Part shown: one piece after another, positions 1 to 5,085 of the stretch | How positions within the stretch are numbered: position 1 is the first letter of the stretch | How the letters are laid out: every line of letters begins with the position of its first letter | NCBI GenBank assembly: GCA_023484185.1 | Contig: JAMDBC010000026.1 | Span: 1-5,085, forward strand | DNA from: Chloroflexota bacterium | Lineage (GTDB): Bacteria; Chloroflexota; Anaerolineae; Anaerolineales; Villigracilaceae | Direction: 5' to 3' | DNA: 5,085 nt | Translations under genes and position numbers: made by a program | The notes under the pieces: model-generated | The model's database searches: none | The model's input: only the letters and a program-made list of their open reading frames with translations | Told to the model about the DNA's origin: nothing

Positions 1-918
1 TCTGGTGGCGGTTTCCACCGAGTGCCGTCCGATCATTGGAATGTGCAAGTGCATCGTTTCAGATTTGTAGTGTAAACGGAAGCGAATGCCGTTCAGGCCA
101 AGACCTTCGACGCCATCGGCCCACAAGTCGGCTTCATGAGAAAGTCCGTAAAAGAAAACGCGGGCTTTTGTTTTTTCTTCCATGTGACGCACGAATGGGT
201 CGTCAAAATTCAAAATGGCCGTACCTTCCGGCGCGGCAGGTAAACTTTGCACCAGTTCGGATTTTCCGCGCGCGATAGCCTCCTGCGAACCGGCGCGTTC
301 GGCATGGACTGTGCCGATGTTGGTAACGACGCCGACTTGCGGCTGGGCGATATCGCACAGAAAGGCGATCTCGCCGGGGACATAGAATCCCATTTCGAGC
401 ACGGCTCGTTCGTATCCGGACCCAAGGCGGAGGATCGTTAAAGGGAGTCCGATCTCGTTGTTGAGATTTCCCGGACTCTTGAGCGTGCGATAACGTTCAT
501 TCAGAACCTGGGCGATGACCTCTTTCGTGGTGGACTTGCCAACACTGCCGGTGATGCCAATCACGCGCAGATCGAGTTTGCGGCGCCAGAAGCGCGCGAT
601 CTGTTGCAGGGCCGAGAGTGTGTTGTCCAGGCGCAGACAGAGGGGAGGCGTTAGGTCGGGAGAGTCGGTTTGTAAACCGCCGCGTAAGTCAAGGGTCCGG
701 TACGAGGCGCTCATATCGCGCTGGGTTAAAGTAAAAGATGCCCCGCGCCGAAATGCGTCCGCGATAAAGTCATGACCGTCCACGTTTTCACCGGGGAGCG
801 CGACGAACAGCGAGCCGGGAATGACCTGGCGCGAATCAATGGCTGCCTCGGTGATGACCGCGGCGGCATCAATTCGAACATTGGTAAGCGCTTCGATTGC
901 GTCTGCAAGTGTGAGCAT
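1..918 (-). CDS. murF: MurF, UDP-N-acetylmuramoyl-tripeptide--D-alanyl-D-alanine ligase (3' end cut off by the window)
   Basis: This cytoplasmic ATP-dependent ligase joins D-Ala-D-Ala to the UDP-MurNAc-tripeptide, the last soluble step in making the peptidoglycan precursor. The frame is open for 306 codons from the ATG at 918 to the left edge. MurF proteins are usually about 450 residues, so roughly the C-terminal third is missing. The N-terminal substrate domain shows DSR (28-30) and PGENVDGHDF (42-51). The central ATPase domain has the P-loop GITGSVGKST (121-130, Lys128), followed by NLNNEIGLPL (151-160), EMG (175-177), TNIGTVHAE (199-207), ARGKSEL (216-222) and LNFDDP (236-241). GRHSVETA (297-304) leads towards the C-terminal domain. 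The N-terminal domain and the NLNNEIG motif favour MurF over MurE or MurC. The ATG shares one base with the ftsI stop (TAATG) and has only a weak ribosome binding site, so translation is probably coupled to ftsI. The P-loop has Val where Asn is usual (GSNGKT). Confidence 0.93.
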   Translation of the reverse strand, partial: MLTLADAIEALTNVRIDAAAVITEAAIDSRQVIPGSLFVALPGENVDGHDFIADAFRRGASFTLTQRDMSASYRTLDLRGGLQTDSPDLTPPLCLRLDNTLSALQQIARFWRRKLDLRVIGITGSVGKSTTKEVIAQVLNERYRTLKSPGNLNNEIGLPLTILRLGSGYERAVLEMGFYVPGEIAFLCDIAQPQVGVVTNIGTVHAERAGSQEAIARGKSELVQSLPAAPEGTAILNFDDPFVRHMEEKTKARVFFYGLSHEADLWADGVEGLGLNGIRFRLHYKSETMHLHIPMIGRHSVETATR

Positions 919-2675
919 TATGGTTTCACGTTCGCGATCTGATTCCGAATATTGTCGGGCGGGATGTTGAGAATGAGCACAGCCTTCTGCGCCACCTGCG
1001 CAAAAGTCGGGGCGGCGGTGTCTGAACCCCAGATGGAAGCAGATGGTTTTTCGAGCCAGACGTAGATCATGAACCTGGGATCATCCACCGGGCCCCAGCC
1101 GATAAAGGACGCGTTTGTGTAGGTACTGTCGTAACCAAACTGAGTTGGGATCTGGGCCGTACCGGTCTTTCCGGCAATGCGATAACCGGGCAGCAATGCT
1201 CCGGAGGCCTCGTTCTCAAGCGAGACCGCCAGCATTTGATTAAGCGTGTGGGCAGTATTGACTGTGATGGGTGAACCGGCATACTGTGCCGAGACATTGT
1301 ATTGCCTTCCGTCGCGCAGCATGGCGTATAACACATGCGGCGCGACCATTCGGCCGTCGTTGGCTACGGACGAGGCGGCCATCATCAGTTGGATGGGTGT
1401 GACCGACACACCCTGACCGAAGGCGTTGGTGGCGAGATCAACGGGATACCAATCGCCATCGCCCGGGACCTTGAGGCGGCCCGCTGCTTCCCCGGCCAGG
1501 TCAACACCCGTGAGGTGGCCGAGACCAAAGCGGTTCATGTAACCGTAAAAAGTCTGCGCGCCCATTTTGCCTGAGATCGTAGCCATGCAGATGTTGAGTG
1601 AATGTTGGAGACAGCCAACCATATCCTGTATGCCCCAGGCTTTCAGATTCCAGTTGCGGATGGTCGCTCCGCCGACCAAAAGGGAGCCGGTATCCAGGTA
1701 AGAGGTGGAGGGAACAACTGTGCCGCTATCGAGGGCGGCGGCCATGGTTAGAACCTTGATGACCGAACCGGGTTCGTAAGGCAGGGATATGGCGCGATCA
1801 TACTCACTGGCATTTTGGAAGATAGTCGTGTAGTTCCAGAACTGATTGATGTCCATACGCGGGGAGGAGGCAAGCGCCAAAATCTCGCCCGTGCGCGGGT
1901 TCATAACCACGATGGCGCCGTGTTGCGCGCCGTATTTGGTCAGCGATTGATCAAGGATTTGTTCGGTCGCAGCCTGCAGGTCGCGGTTGATGGTCAGGAT
2001 GAGCGTTGTGCCATTGGGAACGCGCGGGATGTCCACAGCTTTGCTGGGGTCCATTGGGACCAGGACGTTGACTTTGTTGCCTGCCAGCAGATCATTATAC
2101 TTTTCTTCCACACCGAAGTAGCCGCGGCCCTCACGAGTGACGAAGCCCAGCACGTTCGAAGCCAGCTCACCTTCGGGGTAGCTTCGCTGTGGATGGGCGC
2201 GAAATCCCAACCCGGCCAGACTGCTGGCATGGCCGGATGCAAACGCCTGCGCATCGGTAGCGGTCTTAAATTGCTGTAACGCCGCCGCCTTGTCCGAGTC
2301 TACGAAGTCGGCCAGGACAAGAGTCTGCACGCCTTCGGGAGGATTCATCATTTGGCTGTAAAGGGTATCGGGATTTAATCCAAGCTGAACGCCCATTGTC
2401 AGAGCAATGGCATGTTTATCCGGCGCGTTTTTTAGGTCTACGCTGATCTCGTAGACAGTCTTGTTGCCTGCCAGCAAATGTCCATTGCGGTCATAGATCT
2501 CGCCGCGGTCAGGATAATACGTTTCTGTTACGTTGGCTTGAGAGGCGGTCTGTTTGCGAAACGTGGCCGCCTCCGGGCTGTTTTGAATGCGGATGATTTG
2601 CAGAATAATAGAGACCCCAATTAAGCCCAGAAGCCCGGCTAAGACGAACGACCGCCAGGCATATTCCTGTCTCAT
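918..2675 (-). CDS. ftsI: Class B penicillin-binding protein, FtsI/PBP2-type peptidoglycan D,D-transpeptidase
   Basis: This is a membrane-anchored transpeptidase that cross-links peptidoglycan, most likely the septal enzyme given its dcw location. The protein is 585 residues, normal for the family. It has a short cytoplasmic N-terminus, one transmembrane segment at about 10-28, then the dimerisation (pedestal) domain beginning near YPDRGEIYDRNG (54-65). The transpeptidase domain carries all three active-site motifs: SVIK (Ser304, Lys307), SLN (359-361) and KTGT (503-506). HGAIVVMNPRTGEILALAS (252-270) precedes the first. No C-terminal PASTA domain is present. The ATG at 2675 was chosen because it puts the membrane anchor at the N-terminus, has GGAG at 2683-2686 with a 7-nt spacer, and overlaps the stop of the preceding gene by 4 nt (ATGA). 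The frame remains open upstream to 3089, but that extension lies within the ftsL-like gene and is low-complexity nonsense. Whether it works in division (FtsI) or elongation (PBP2) rests on context. Confidence 0.94.
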   Translation of the reverse strand: MRQEYAWRSFVLAGLLGLIGVSIILQIIRIQNSPEAATFRKQTASQANVTETYYPDRGEIYDRNGHLLAGNKTVYEISVDLKNAPDKHAIALTMGVQLGLNPDTLYSQMMNPPEGVQTLVLADFVDSDKAAALQQFKTATDAQAFASGHASSLAGLGFRAHPQRSYPEGELASNVLGFVTREGRGYFGVEEKYNDLLAGNKVNVLVPMDPSKAVDIPRVPNGTTLILTINRDLQAATEQILDQSLTKYGAQHGAIVVMNPRTGEILALASSPRMDINQFWNYTTIFQNASEYDRAISLPYEPGSVIKVLTMAAALDSGTVVPSTSYLDTGSLLVGGATIRNWNLKAWGIQDMVGCLQHSLNICMATISGKMGAQTFYGYMNRFGLGHLTGVDLAGEAAGRLKVPGDGDWYPVDLATNAFGQGVSVTPIQLMMAASSVANDGRMVAPHVLYAMLRDGRQYNVSAQYAGSPITVNTAHTLNQMLAVSLENEASGALLPGYRIAGKTGTAQIPTQFGYDSTYTNASFIGWGPVDDPRFMIYVWLEKPSASIWGSDTAAPTFAQVAQKAVLILNIPPDNIRNQIANVKP

Positions 2676-3163
2676 TGCGCGACTCCGATCATGCTGGTGG
2701 TTGGGGTTGTACGCAGGCGTTGGTTGAGCCACTCGATCAGTGACTGGGTATATTCGGGCGGCTGGCTTGGCGTGGCAGGTTTTAGCGCAGGTGCTACGGC
2801 CAAAATCGCGGGCTTCGGTGCGGCGTAACCAGGGACGATAATATATTCCATCTGATTCGGTTCGACGGGTTGGTAGCCTAAAGCCAGGGCGCGCTGTTCC
2901 ATGGTGTAGGTGGAGGTTATTTCGGCCAGTTTGTTTTGCAGGTCCGCGTTGGTGTGTTGGATGACGGTCAACTGGGCGGTCATATCTTGAATATTGCGGC
3001 CTTGTATGCCCGCTTGCGATGTGATGTCGAGATATAAGGCCGCGACCAGGGCGAGTCCAAAGATGCCGAGCAGAAAAGCGCCGATCCATTGCATTTGGAT
3101 CCGCCAGGGAGCCTGCTTGTAAGCGTGGATGAAATTATCGACTGTGTAATTTACGTTTTGCAT
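2672..3163 (-). CDS. ftsL: FtsL/DivIC-like bitopic cell-division membrane protein (diverged)
   Basis: This small bitopic protein probably fills the FtsL slot of the divisome, bridging FtsI/FtsW and the FtsQ/FtsB partners at the septum. Of its 163 residues, about 1-25 are cytoplasmic and 26-44 form one transmembrane helix. Residues 52-95 form a likely coiled coil (QDMTAQLTVIQHTNADLQNK and onward). The stretch ALALGYQPVEPNQMEYIIVP (92-111) resembles the conserved end of the FtsL/DivIC/septum-initiator coil, where a short A-x-x-L-G-Y/M segment leads into a strand. The rest (112-163) is a Pro/Ala-rich linker and a short tail, longer than in typical FtsL (about 90-120 residues). The assignment rests on position between rsmH and ftsI, topology and that motif, since FtsL conserves little sequence. 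The start at 3163 lies 11 nt after the rsmH stop, with a weak GTGAG upstream. The stop overlaps the ftsI start (ATGA). The symbol is by analogy. Confidence 0.78.
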   Translation of the reverse strand: MQNVNYTVDNFIHAYKQAPWRIQMQWIGAFLLGIFGLALVAALYLDITSQAGIQGRNIQDMTAQLTVIQHTNADLQNKLAEITSTYTMEQRALALGYQPVEPNQMEYIIVPGYAAPKPAILAVAPALKPATPSQPPEYTQSLIEWLNQRLRTTPTTSMIGVAQ

Positions 3164-3174
3164 ATCAGACTCAC

Positions 3175-4092
3175 TTATAATTTTTCAACAACTCTTAACT
3201 TTGCACTGCGCGCCCGTGGGTTTTCCTTGATCTCTTCCTCATCGGGCATGATCGGTTTTCGATTGATCTCTTTCAGCGTTGCCTTGCATTCCACTTTATA
3301 AATTTGTTCGTAAGGCGGATTAACCAAATCTTTGGCTTGCTCACGGAAAAAATCCTTGACGATGCGGTCTTCCAGCGAGTGGAAGGAAATCACTGCCAGC
3401 CTCCCGCCTCGACGCAAAGCGGACACCGCTTTCGGGAGCGCGTTCTCGACTGTTGCCAATTCATCGTTGACCGCGATGCGCAGCGCCTGAAACGTGCGTG
3501 TGGCGGGATGAACCCGGCTGTGTTCTGGGTAGGCTCGCTTGACGATCTCGGTCAGTTGCGTTGTTGTCCTCAGCGGCCTGGCTTTGATGATCTCGCGGAC
3601 GATCCTTCTTGCGCGCGGTTCCTCTCCATATTTGAAGAGCAGGTCGGCGAGGTCCGCTTCGGGCAGGGTATTGACCAGTTGCGCGGCGGTCAGCCCAAAG
3701 TCACGATTGAAGCGCATGTCGAGCGGGGCGTCGTGCGTGAACGAGAATCCGCGTTCGGGCGTGTCCAATTGCATCGAAGACAATCCGAGGTCGAGCAGGA
3801 TGCCGTCCACCGCATCCCAGCCGATTTCGCGCATCACATCCAAAAGAGAATCGTAGGAGGCCTGGGCCAGATGCGCTCGCTCACCGAAAGGAGCCAAGTT
3901 CTCTCGGGCGAGCGCCAGTGCCTGAGTATCTACATCCAGACCGAGCAGACGACCGTCTGGCGCACAGGCCTCCAGAATTCCGCGGGCATGACCGCCCGCT
4001 CCCAAAGTTCCGTCCACATACTTTCCCGGGCTTTTGGGTTGCAATGCGTGTATAATTTCTTTGTAAAGTACAGGTTTGTGCGGCGTGTTCAT
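3175..4092 (-). CDS. rsmH: RsmH (MraW), 16S rRNA (cytosine-1402-N4)-methyltransferase
   Basis: This SAM-dependent enzyme methylates N4 of C1402 (E. coli numbering) in 16S rRNA at the ribosomal P site. At 305 residues it is full length for the family. The N-terminus has the hallmark HKPVL (5-9), followed by the SAM-binding loop DGTLGAGGHA (27-36) and LGLDVD (50-55). Next come LLDLGLSSMQLD (99-110), RGFSF (114-118) and PLDMRF (123-128). The family-specific helical insert leads into ATRTFQALRIAVNDE (197-211), SFHSLEDRIVKDFF (236-249) and NPRARSAKLR (291-300). The ATG at 4092 puts the HKPVL motif at its usual distance from the N-terminus. It lies 7 nt after the mraZ stop and lacks a clear Shine-Dalgarno sequence, so coupling to mraZ translation is likely. 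All expected motifs are intact and nothing looks unusual. Confidence 0.97.
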   Translation of the reverse strand: MNTPHKPVLYKEIIHALQPKSPGKYVDGTLGAGGHARGILEACAPDGRLLGLDVDTQALALARENLAPFGERAHLAQASYDSLLDVMREIGWDAVDGILLDLGLSSMQLDTPERGFSFTHDAPLDMRFNRDFGLTAAQLVNTLPEADLADLLFKYGEEPRARRIVREIIKARPLRTTTQLTEIVKRAYPEHSRVHPATRTFQALRIAVNDELATVENALPKAVSALRRGGRLAVISFHSLEDRIVKDFFREQAKDLVNPPYEQIYKVECKATLKEINRKPIMPDEEEIKENPRARSAKLRVVEKL

Positions 4093-4099
4093 GGCCGCA

Positions 4100-4546
4100 T
4101 CAGCCAGGTTTCTGGCCGGATAAATTCAATGTAGAGAAGCGCTGGTTATTGGCTTCCGTGTTTTGGATCTGGGCCATCTGTTCATTCCAAGCCGAAGGCA
4201 TCCAGATCTCGAAGTACTCTCCCTGACCAGCCACGATGGCTTCGTTCTCGATGCCCGCGAATTGACGCAGAAGCTGCGGTACGAGGATGCGCCCGACCTT
4301 ATCCACTTCAACCGGAAAAGCGTTTGAAAAAATCAAGCGGCGCAAGAGGCGTGCGGTTGGGTCGGCCAGGTTCATGGCATTGACGCGTTCATAAACCTGT
4401 TGGAAGTAGCCATTGGCCATGACCATCAGACAGCGATCAAAGCCTTGAGTGATGAAGGCGCCGCCTTCCAACAATTCGCGGAAGCGCGCCGGAACCATCA
4501 GGCGGCCCTTTTCATCGAGCGAATGTTGGAACTGGCCTAAGAACAT
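4100..4546 (-). CDS. mraZ: MraZ, transcriptional regulator of the division/cell wall cluster
   Basis: MraZ is a DNA-binding protein of the SpoVT/AbrB swapped-hairpin family. It forms ring-shaped oligomers and, in bacteria where it has been studied, controls its own dcw operon by binding short direct repeats upstream. The protein is 148 residues, typical for the family (about 140-150), and contains two AbrB-like repeats. Each carries the conserved D-x-x-G-R motif: DEKGR at 11-15 within QHSLDEKGRLMVPARFR, and DKVGR at 82-86 within FPVEVDKVGRILVP. The ATG at 4546 was chosen because family members begin MFxGxxxHxLDxKGR, and it has AAAGGAG upstream (11-nt spacer). Two further in-frame ATGs exist at 4585 and 4621. 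The one at 4621 overlaps the predicted -10 box and is excluded. The one at 4585 has a good GGAGG but is locked in a predicted hairpin and would add 13 unconserved residues. The gene heads the operon, and the repeats just upstream suggest autoregulation. Confidence 0.95.
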   Translation of the reverse strand: MFLGQFQHSLDEKGRLMVPARFRELLEGGAFITQGFDRCLMVMANGYFQQVYERVNAMNLADPTARLLRRLIFSNAFPVEVDKVGRILVPQLLRQFAGIENEAIVAGQGEYFEIWMPSAWNEQMAQIQNTEANNQRFSTLNLSGQKPG

Positions 4547-4557
4547 TAGTTCTACTT

Positions 4558-4564
4558 CTCCTTT
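4558..4564 (-). promoter_or_regulatory. Ribosome binding site of mraZ
   Basis: The minus strand reads AAAGGAG here, a near-ideal Shine-Dalgarno sequence, 11 nt before the ATG at 4546. The spacing is slightly long but workable. It supports the downstream start that gives the conserved MraZ N-terminus, against the in-frame ATG at 4585. Confidence 0.7.
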
Positions 4565-4572
4565 AATGCGGC

Positions 4573-4594
4573 GAACGCCGGGCATCCGGCGTCC
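4573..4594 (-). promoter_or_regulatory. GC-rich leader hairpin enclosing an upstream in-frame ATG
   Basis: The minus strand can form a perfect 7-bp stem, ACGCCGG (4592-4586) with CCGGCGT (4581-4575), closed by a four-base loop ATGC. A G-U pair and a G-C pair extend it to 9 bp (4594-4573). The loop holds the in-frame ATG at 4585-4583. The extended stem takes in the last two bases of the GGAGG at 4597-4593. The structure is read directly from the sequence. That it hides this start from ribosomes, and so favours the ATG at 4546, is inference. No T-run follows, so it is not an intrinsic terminator. Confidence 0.5.
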
Positions 4595-4618
4595 TCCATT
4601 TTCTACCACTCTTTCCCA
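4594..4618 (-). promoter_or_regulatory. Putative MraZ operator (MraZ box): three TGG-type repeats with 10-nt period
   Basis: On the minus strand the repeats TGGGA (4618-4614), TGGTA (4608-4604) and TGGAG (4598-4594) are separated by exactly 5 nt each (AAGAG and GAAAA). Known MraZ boxes are three or four TGGGN-like direct repeats with 5-nt spacers ahead of mraZ, so both arrangement and position fit. The first repeat begins inside the -10 hexamer and the rest span the predicted transcription start. A bound MraZ would therefore be expected to block the promoter. Repeats two and three are imperfect. Confidence 0.72.
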
Positions 4619-4619
4619 C

Positions 4620-4647
4620 ATTATACAACTTTGTGCGGAGAAATCAA
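4620..4647 (-). promoter_or_regulatory. Sigma70-type promoter of the mraZ operon
   Basis: The minus strand has TTGATT (-35, 4647-4642), a 16-bp spacer and a consensus TATAAT (-10, 4625-4620). Transcription would start near 4613, giving a leader of about 65 nt to the mraZ ATG at 4546. The local AT-rich sequence contrasts with the coding DNA on both sides. It is the only convincing promoter in the window and probably drives mraZ through murF and beyond. Confidence 0.72.
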
Positions 4648-4659
4648 GTATTTTTGATT
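4642..4659. repeat. Short inverted repeat at the divergent intergenic centre
   Basis: AATCAA (4642-4647) and TTGATT (4654-4659) are perfect 6-bp inverted arms around a 6-bp AT-rich spacer. The left arm is the predicted -35 of mraZ on the minus strand. The right arm is the same hexamer on the plus strand, placed where a promoter for the divergent gene could lie, but no good -10 follows at 16-18 bp. It could be a regulator site, back-to-back -35 elements or chance in AT-rich DNA. Confidence 0.35.
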
Positions 4660-4695
4660 GTAATTTTCAATCCTGATAGGACCTGTTTCTCATCC

Positions 4696-5082
4696 ATGCC
4701 AGCAGTCTTTCCCACCTTTTCCCTGCTCGAATCAACCAACTGGCGCGATTATGAATTGCTCGATAGCGGCGATGGATCAAAGCTCGAACGATTCGGGCCC
4801 TATATTTTTTCACGACCCGAAGTGCAGGCCATGTGGAAACGAGCCCTGCCCGAAAAAGATTGGGCCGCGGCACACGCCACATTTCATCCGACCGCTGAAG
4901 AAAGCGGCGGGCATTGGGTTTGGAAAAAAGCATCCGAAGAAAAATGGAAGATGAAATATTCCCTGCCGGGGATTCAAAGCGACTTAAAGTTTTGGGCGAT
5001 GACCACGCCCGGACGTCATCTGGGCATTTTCCCCGAAGTCGCTGCACACTGGGACTTTATGGCGGACGCCGTTCAAAGTTAA
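4696..5082 (+). CDS. N-terminal part of a class I SAM-dependent methyltransferase-like protein, ended early by a stop codon
   Basis: The 128-residue product resembles, from recalled family wording, the N-terminal region of class I SAM-dependent methyltransferases related to the RlmI/COG1092 group. Recognisable stretches are YELLDSGDGSKLERFGPY (16-33), a Trp-rich middle with GGHWVWKK (72-79), and the segment TTPGRHLGIFPEVAAHWDFM (103-122). In full-length relatives of about 280-300 residues, this last segment directly precedes the Rossmann domain with its SAM-binding loop (LNLFxYTG type). Here TAA at 5080 ends the frame just before that domain, so no SAM-binding or catalytic motif is present. 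It may be a frameshifted or nonsense-mutated pseudogene, or a sequence error near the window end. The ATG at 4696 was preferred to a GTG at 4633, whose extra residues look unlike the family. No strong Shine-Dalgarno sequence precedes it. The gene diverges from mraZ and has no evident functional tie to the dcw genes. Its rRNA or other substrate cannot be stated. Confidence 0.6.
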   Translation: MPAVFPTFSLLESTNWRDYELLDSGDGSKLERFGPYIFSRPEVQAMWKRALPEKDWAAAHATFHPTAEESGGHWVWKKASEEKWKMKYSLPGIQSDLKFWAMTTPGRHLGIFPEVAAHWDFMADAVQS

Positions 5083-5085
5083 GAG

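Noticed and set aside
36..441. Small plus- and minus-strand open frames within murF (36-278, 210-425, 247-441)
   Set aside because: All fall within the murF frame, which carries clear motifs. None has a start signal or recognisable domain.
1815..2279. 154-codon plus-strand open frame opposite ftsI
   Set aside because: It lies within the transpeptidase gene, whose motifs are intact on the other strand. No recognisable domain or start signal supports it.
2676..3089. Upstream in-frame extension of ftsI giving a 723-residue protein
   Set aside because: The added 138 residues lie wholly within the ftsL-like gene in another frame, have no resemblance to any PBP domain, and would bury the N-terminal membrane anchor. 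The ATG at 2675 has a proper ribosome binding site.
3304..4134. 276-codon plus-strand open frame opposite rsmH
   Set aside because: It is the antisense shadow of a strongly conserved gene. The protein matches no family I recognise, is rich in Arg/Gln/Val as expected of an antisense frame, and has no promoter or ribosome binding site.
4573..4594. The leader hairpin as an intrinsic terminator or attenuator
   Set aside because: The stem is strong, but no run of T follows on the minus strand (the sequence continues GCCGCATTAAAGG), so termination is not supported.
4586..4621. mraZ start at the ATG at 4621
   Set aside because: This ATG overlaps the predicted -10 hexamer, so it would not be in the transcript. 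The added residues encode the operator repeats, not conserved protein.
4633..4695. GTG start at 4633 for the methyltransferase-like gene
   Set aside because: The 21 extra residues overlap the mraZ promoter and do not look like the family N-terminus. The ATG at 4696 gives the expected beginning.
4667..5047. 126-codon minus-strand open frame opposite the methyltransferase-like gene
   Set aside because: The plus-strand frame carries family-like motifs. This one is Arg-rich, resembles nothing I recognise and would run into the mraZ promoter region.

Overview
The window is a stretch of a bacterial division and cell wall (dcw) cluster. It reads leftward on the minus strand, with the start of one unrelated gene diverging to the right. 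In transcription order from about 4620 down to 1 it holds mraZ, rsmH (mraW), a small ftsL-like membrane gene, a class B penicillin-binding protein (ftsI/PBP2 type) and the first two thirds of murF, which runs off the left edge. No rRNA, tRNA, mobile element, CRISPR array or terminator was seen, and there is no gene-free stretch longer than about 150 bases.

The genes are packed as one operon. The gaps or overlaps are 7 nt (mraZ/rsmH), 11 nt (rsmH/ftsL-like), a 4-nt ATGA overlap (ftsL-like/ftsI) and a 1-nt TAATG overlap (ftsI/murF). Upstream of mraZ lies a good sigma70-type promoter (TTGATT, 16 bp, TATAAT). It is followed at once by three TGG-type repeats at an exact 10-nt period, the expected form of a MraZ operator. 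The leader also contains a GC-rich hairpin that has an upstream in-frame ATG in its loop.

Together the genes supply a transcriptional regulator of the cluster (MraZ), a 16S rRNA methyltransferase (RsmH), a bitopic divisome subunit (FtsL-like), the septal or elongation transpeptidase (FtsI/PBP2) and the ligase that adds D-Ala-D-Ala to the muropeptide precursor (MurF). murE, which often sits between ftsI and murF, is absent from that position.

The divergent gene (4696 to 5082) encodes the N-terminal part of a class I SAM-dependent methyltransferase-like protein. It stops at a TAA three bases before the window ends, before any SAM-binding motif, so it is truncated, frameshifted or affected by a sequence-end error.

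The peptidoglycan genes, moderate GC content, the order mraZ-rsmH-ftsL-like-PBP-murF and the wording of the PBP, MurF and methyltransferase proteins suggest a member of the Chloroflexota, probably Anaerolineae. This is inferred from recalled family resemblance, not from a search. The window is mostly an ordinary core region. The points that merit a second look are the mraZ control region and the broken methyltransferase.
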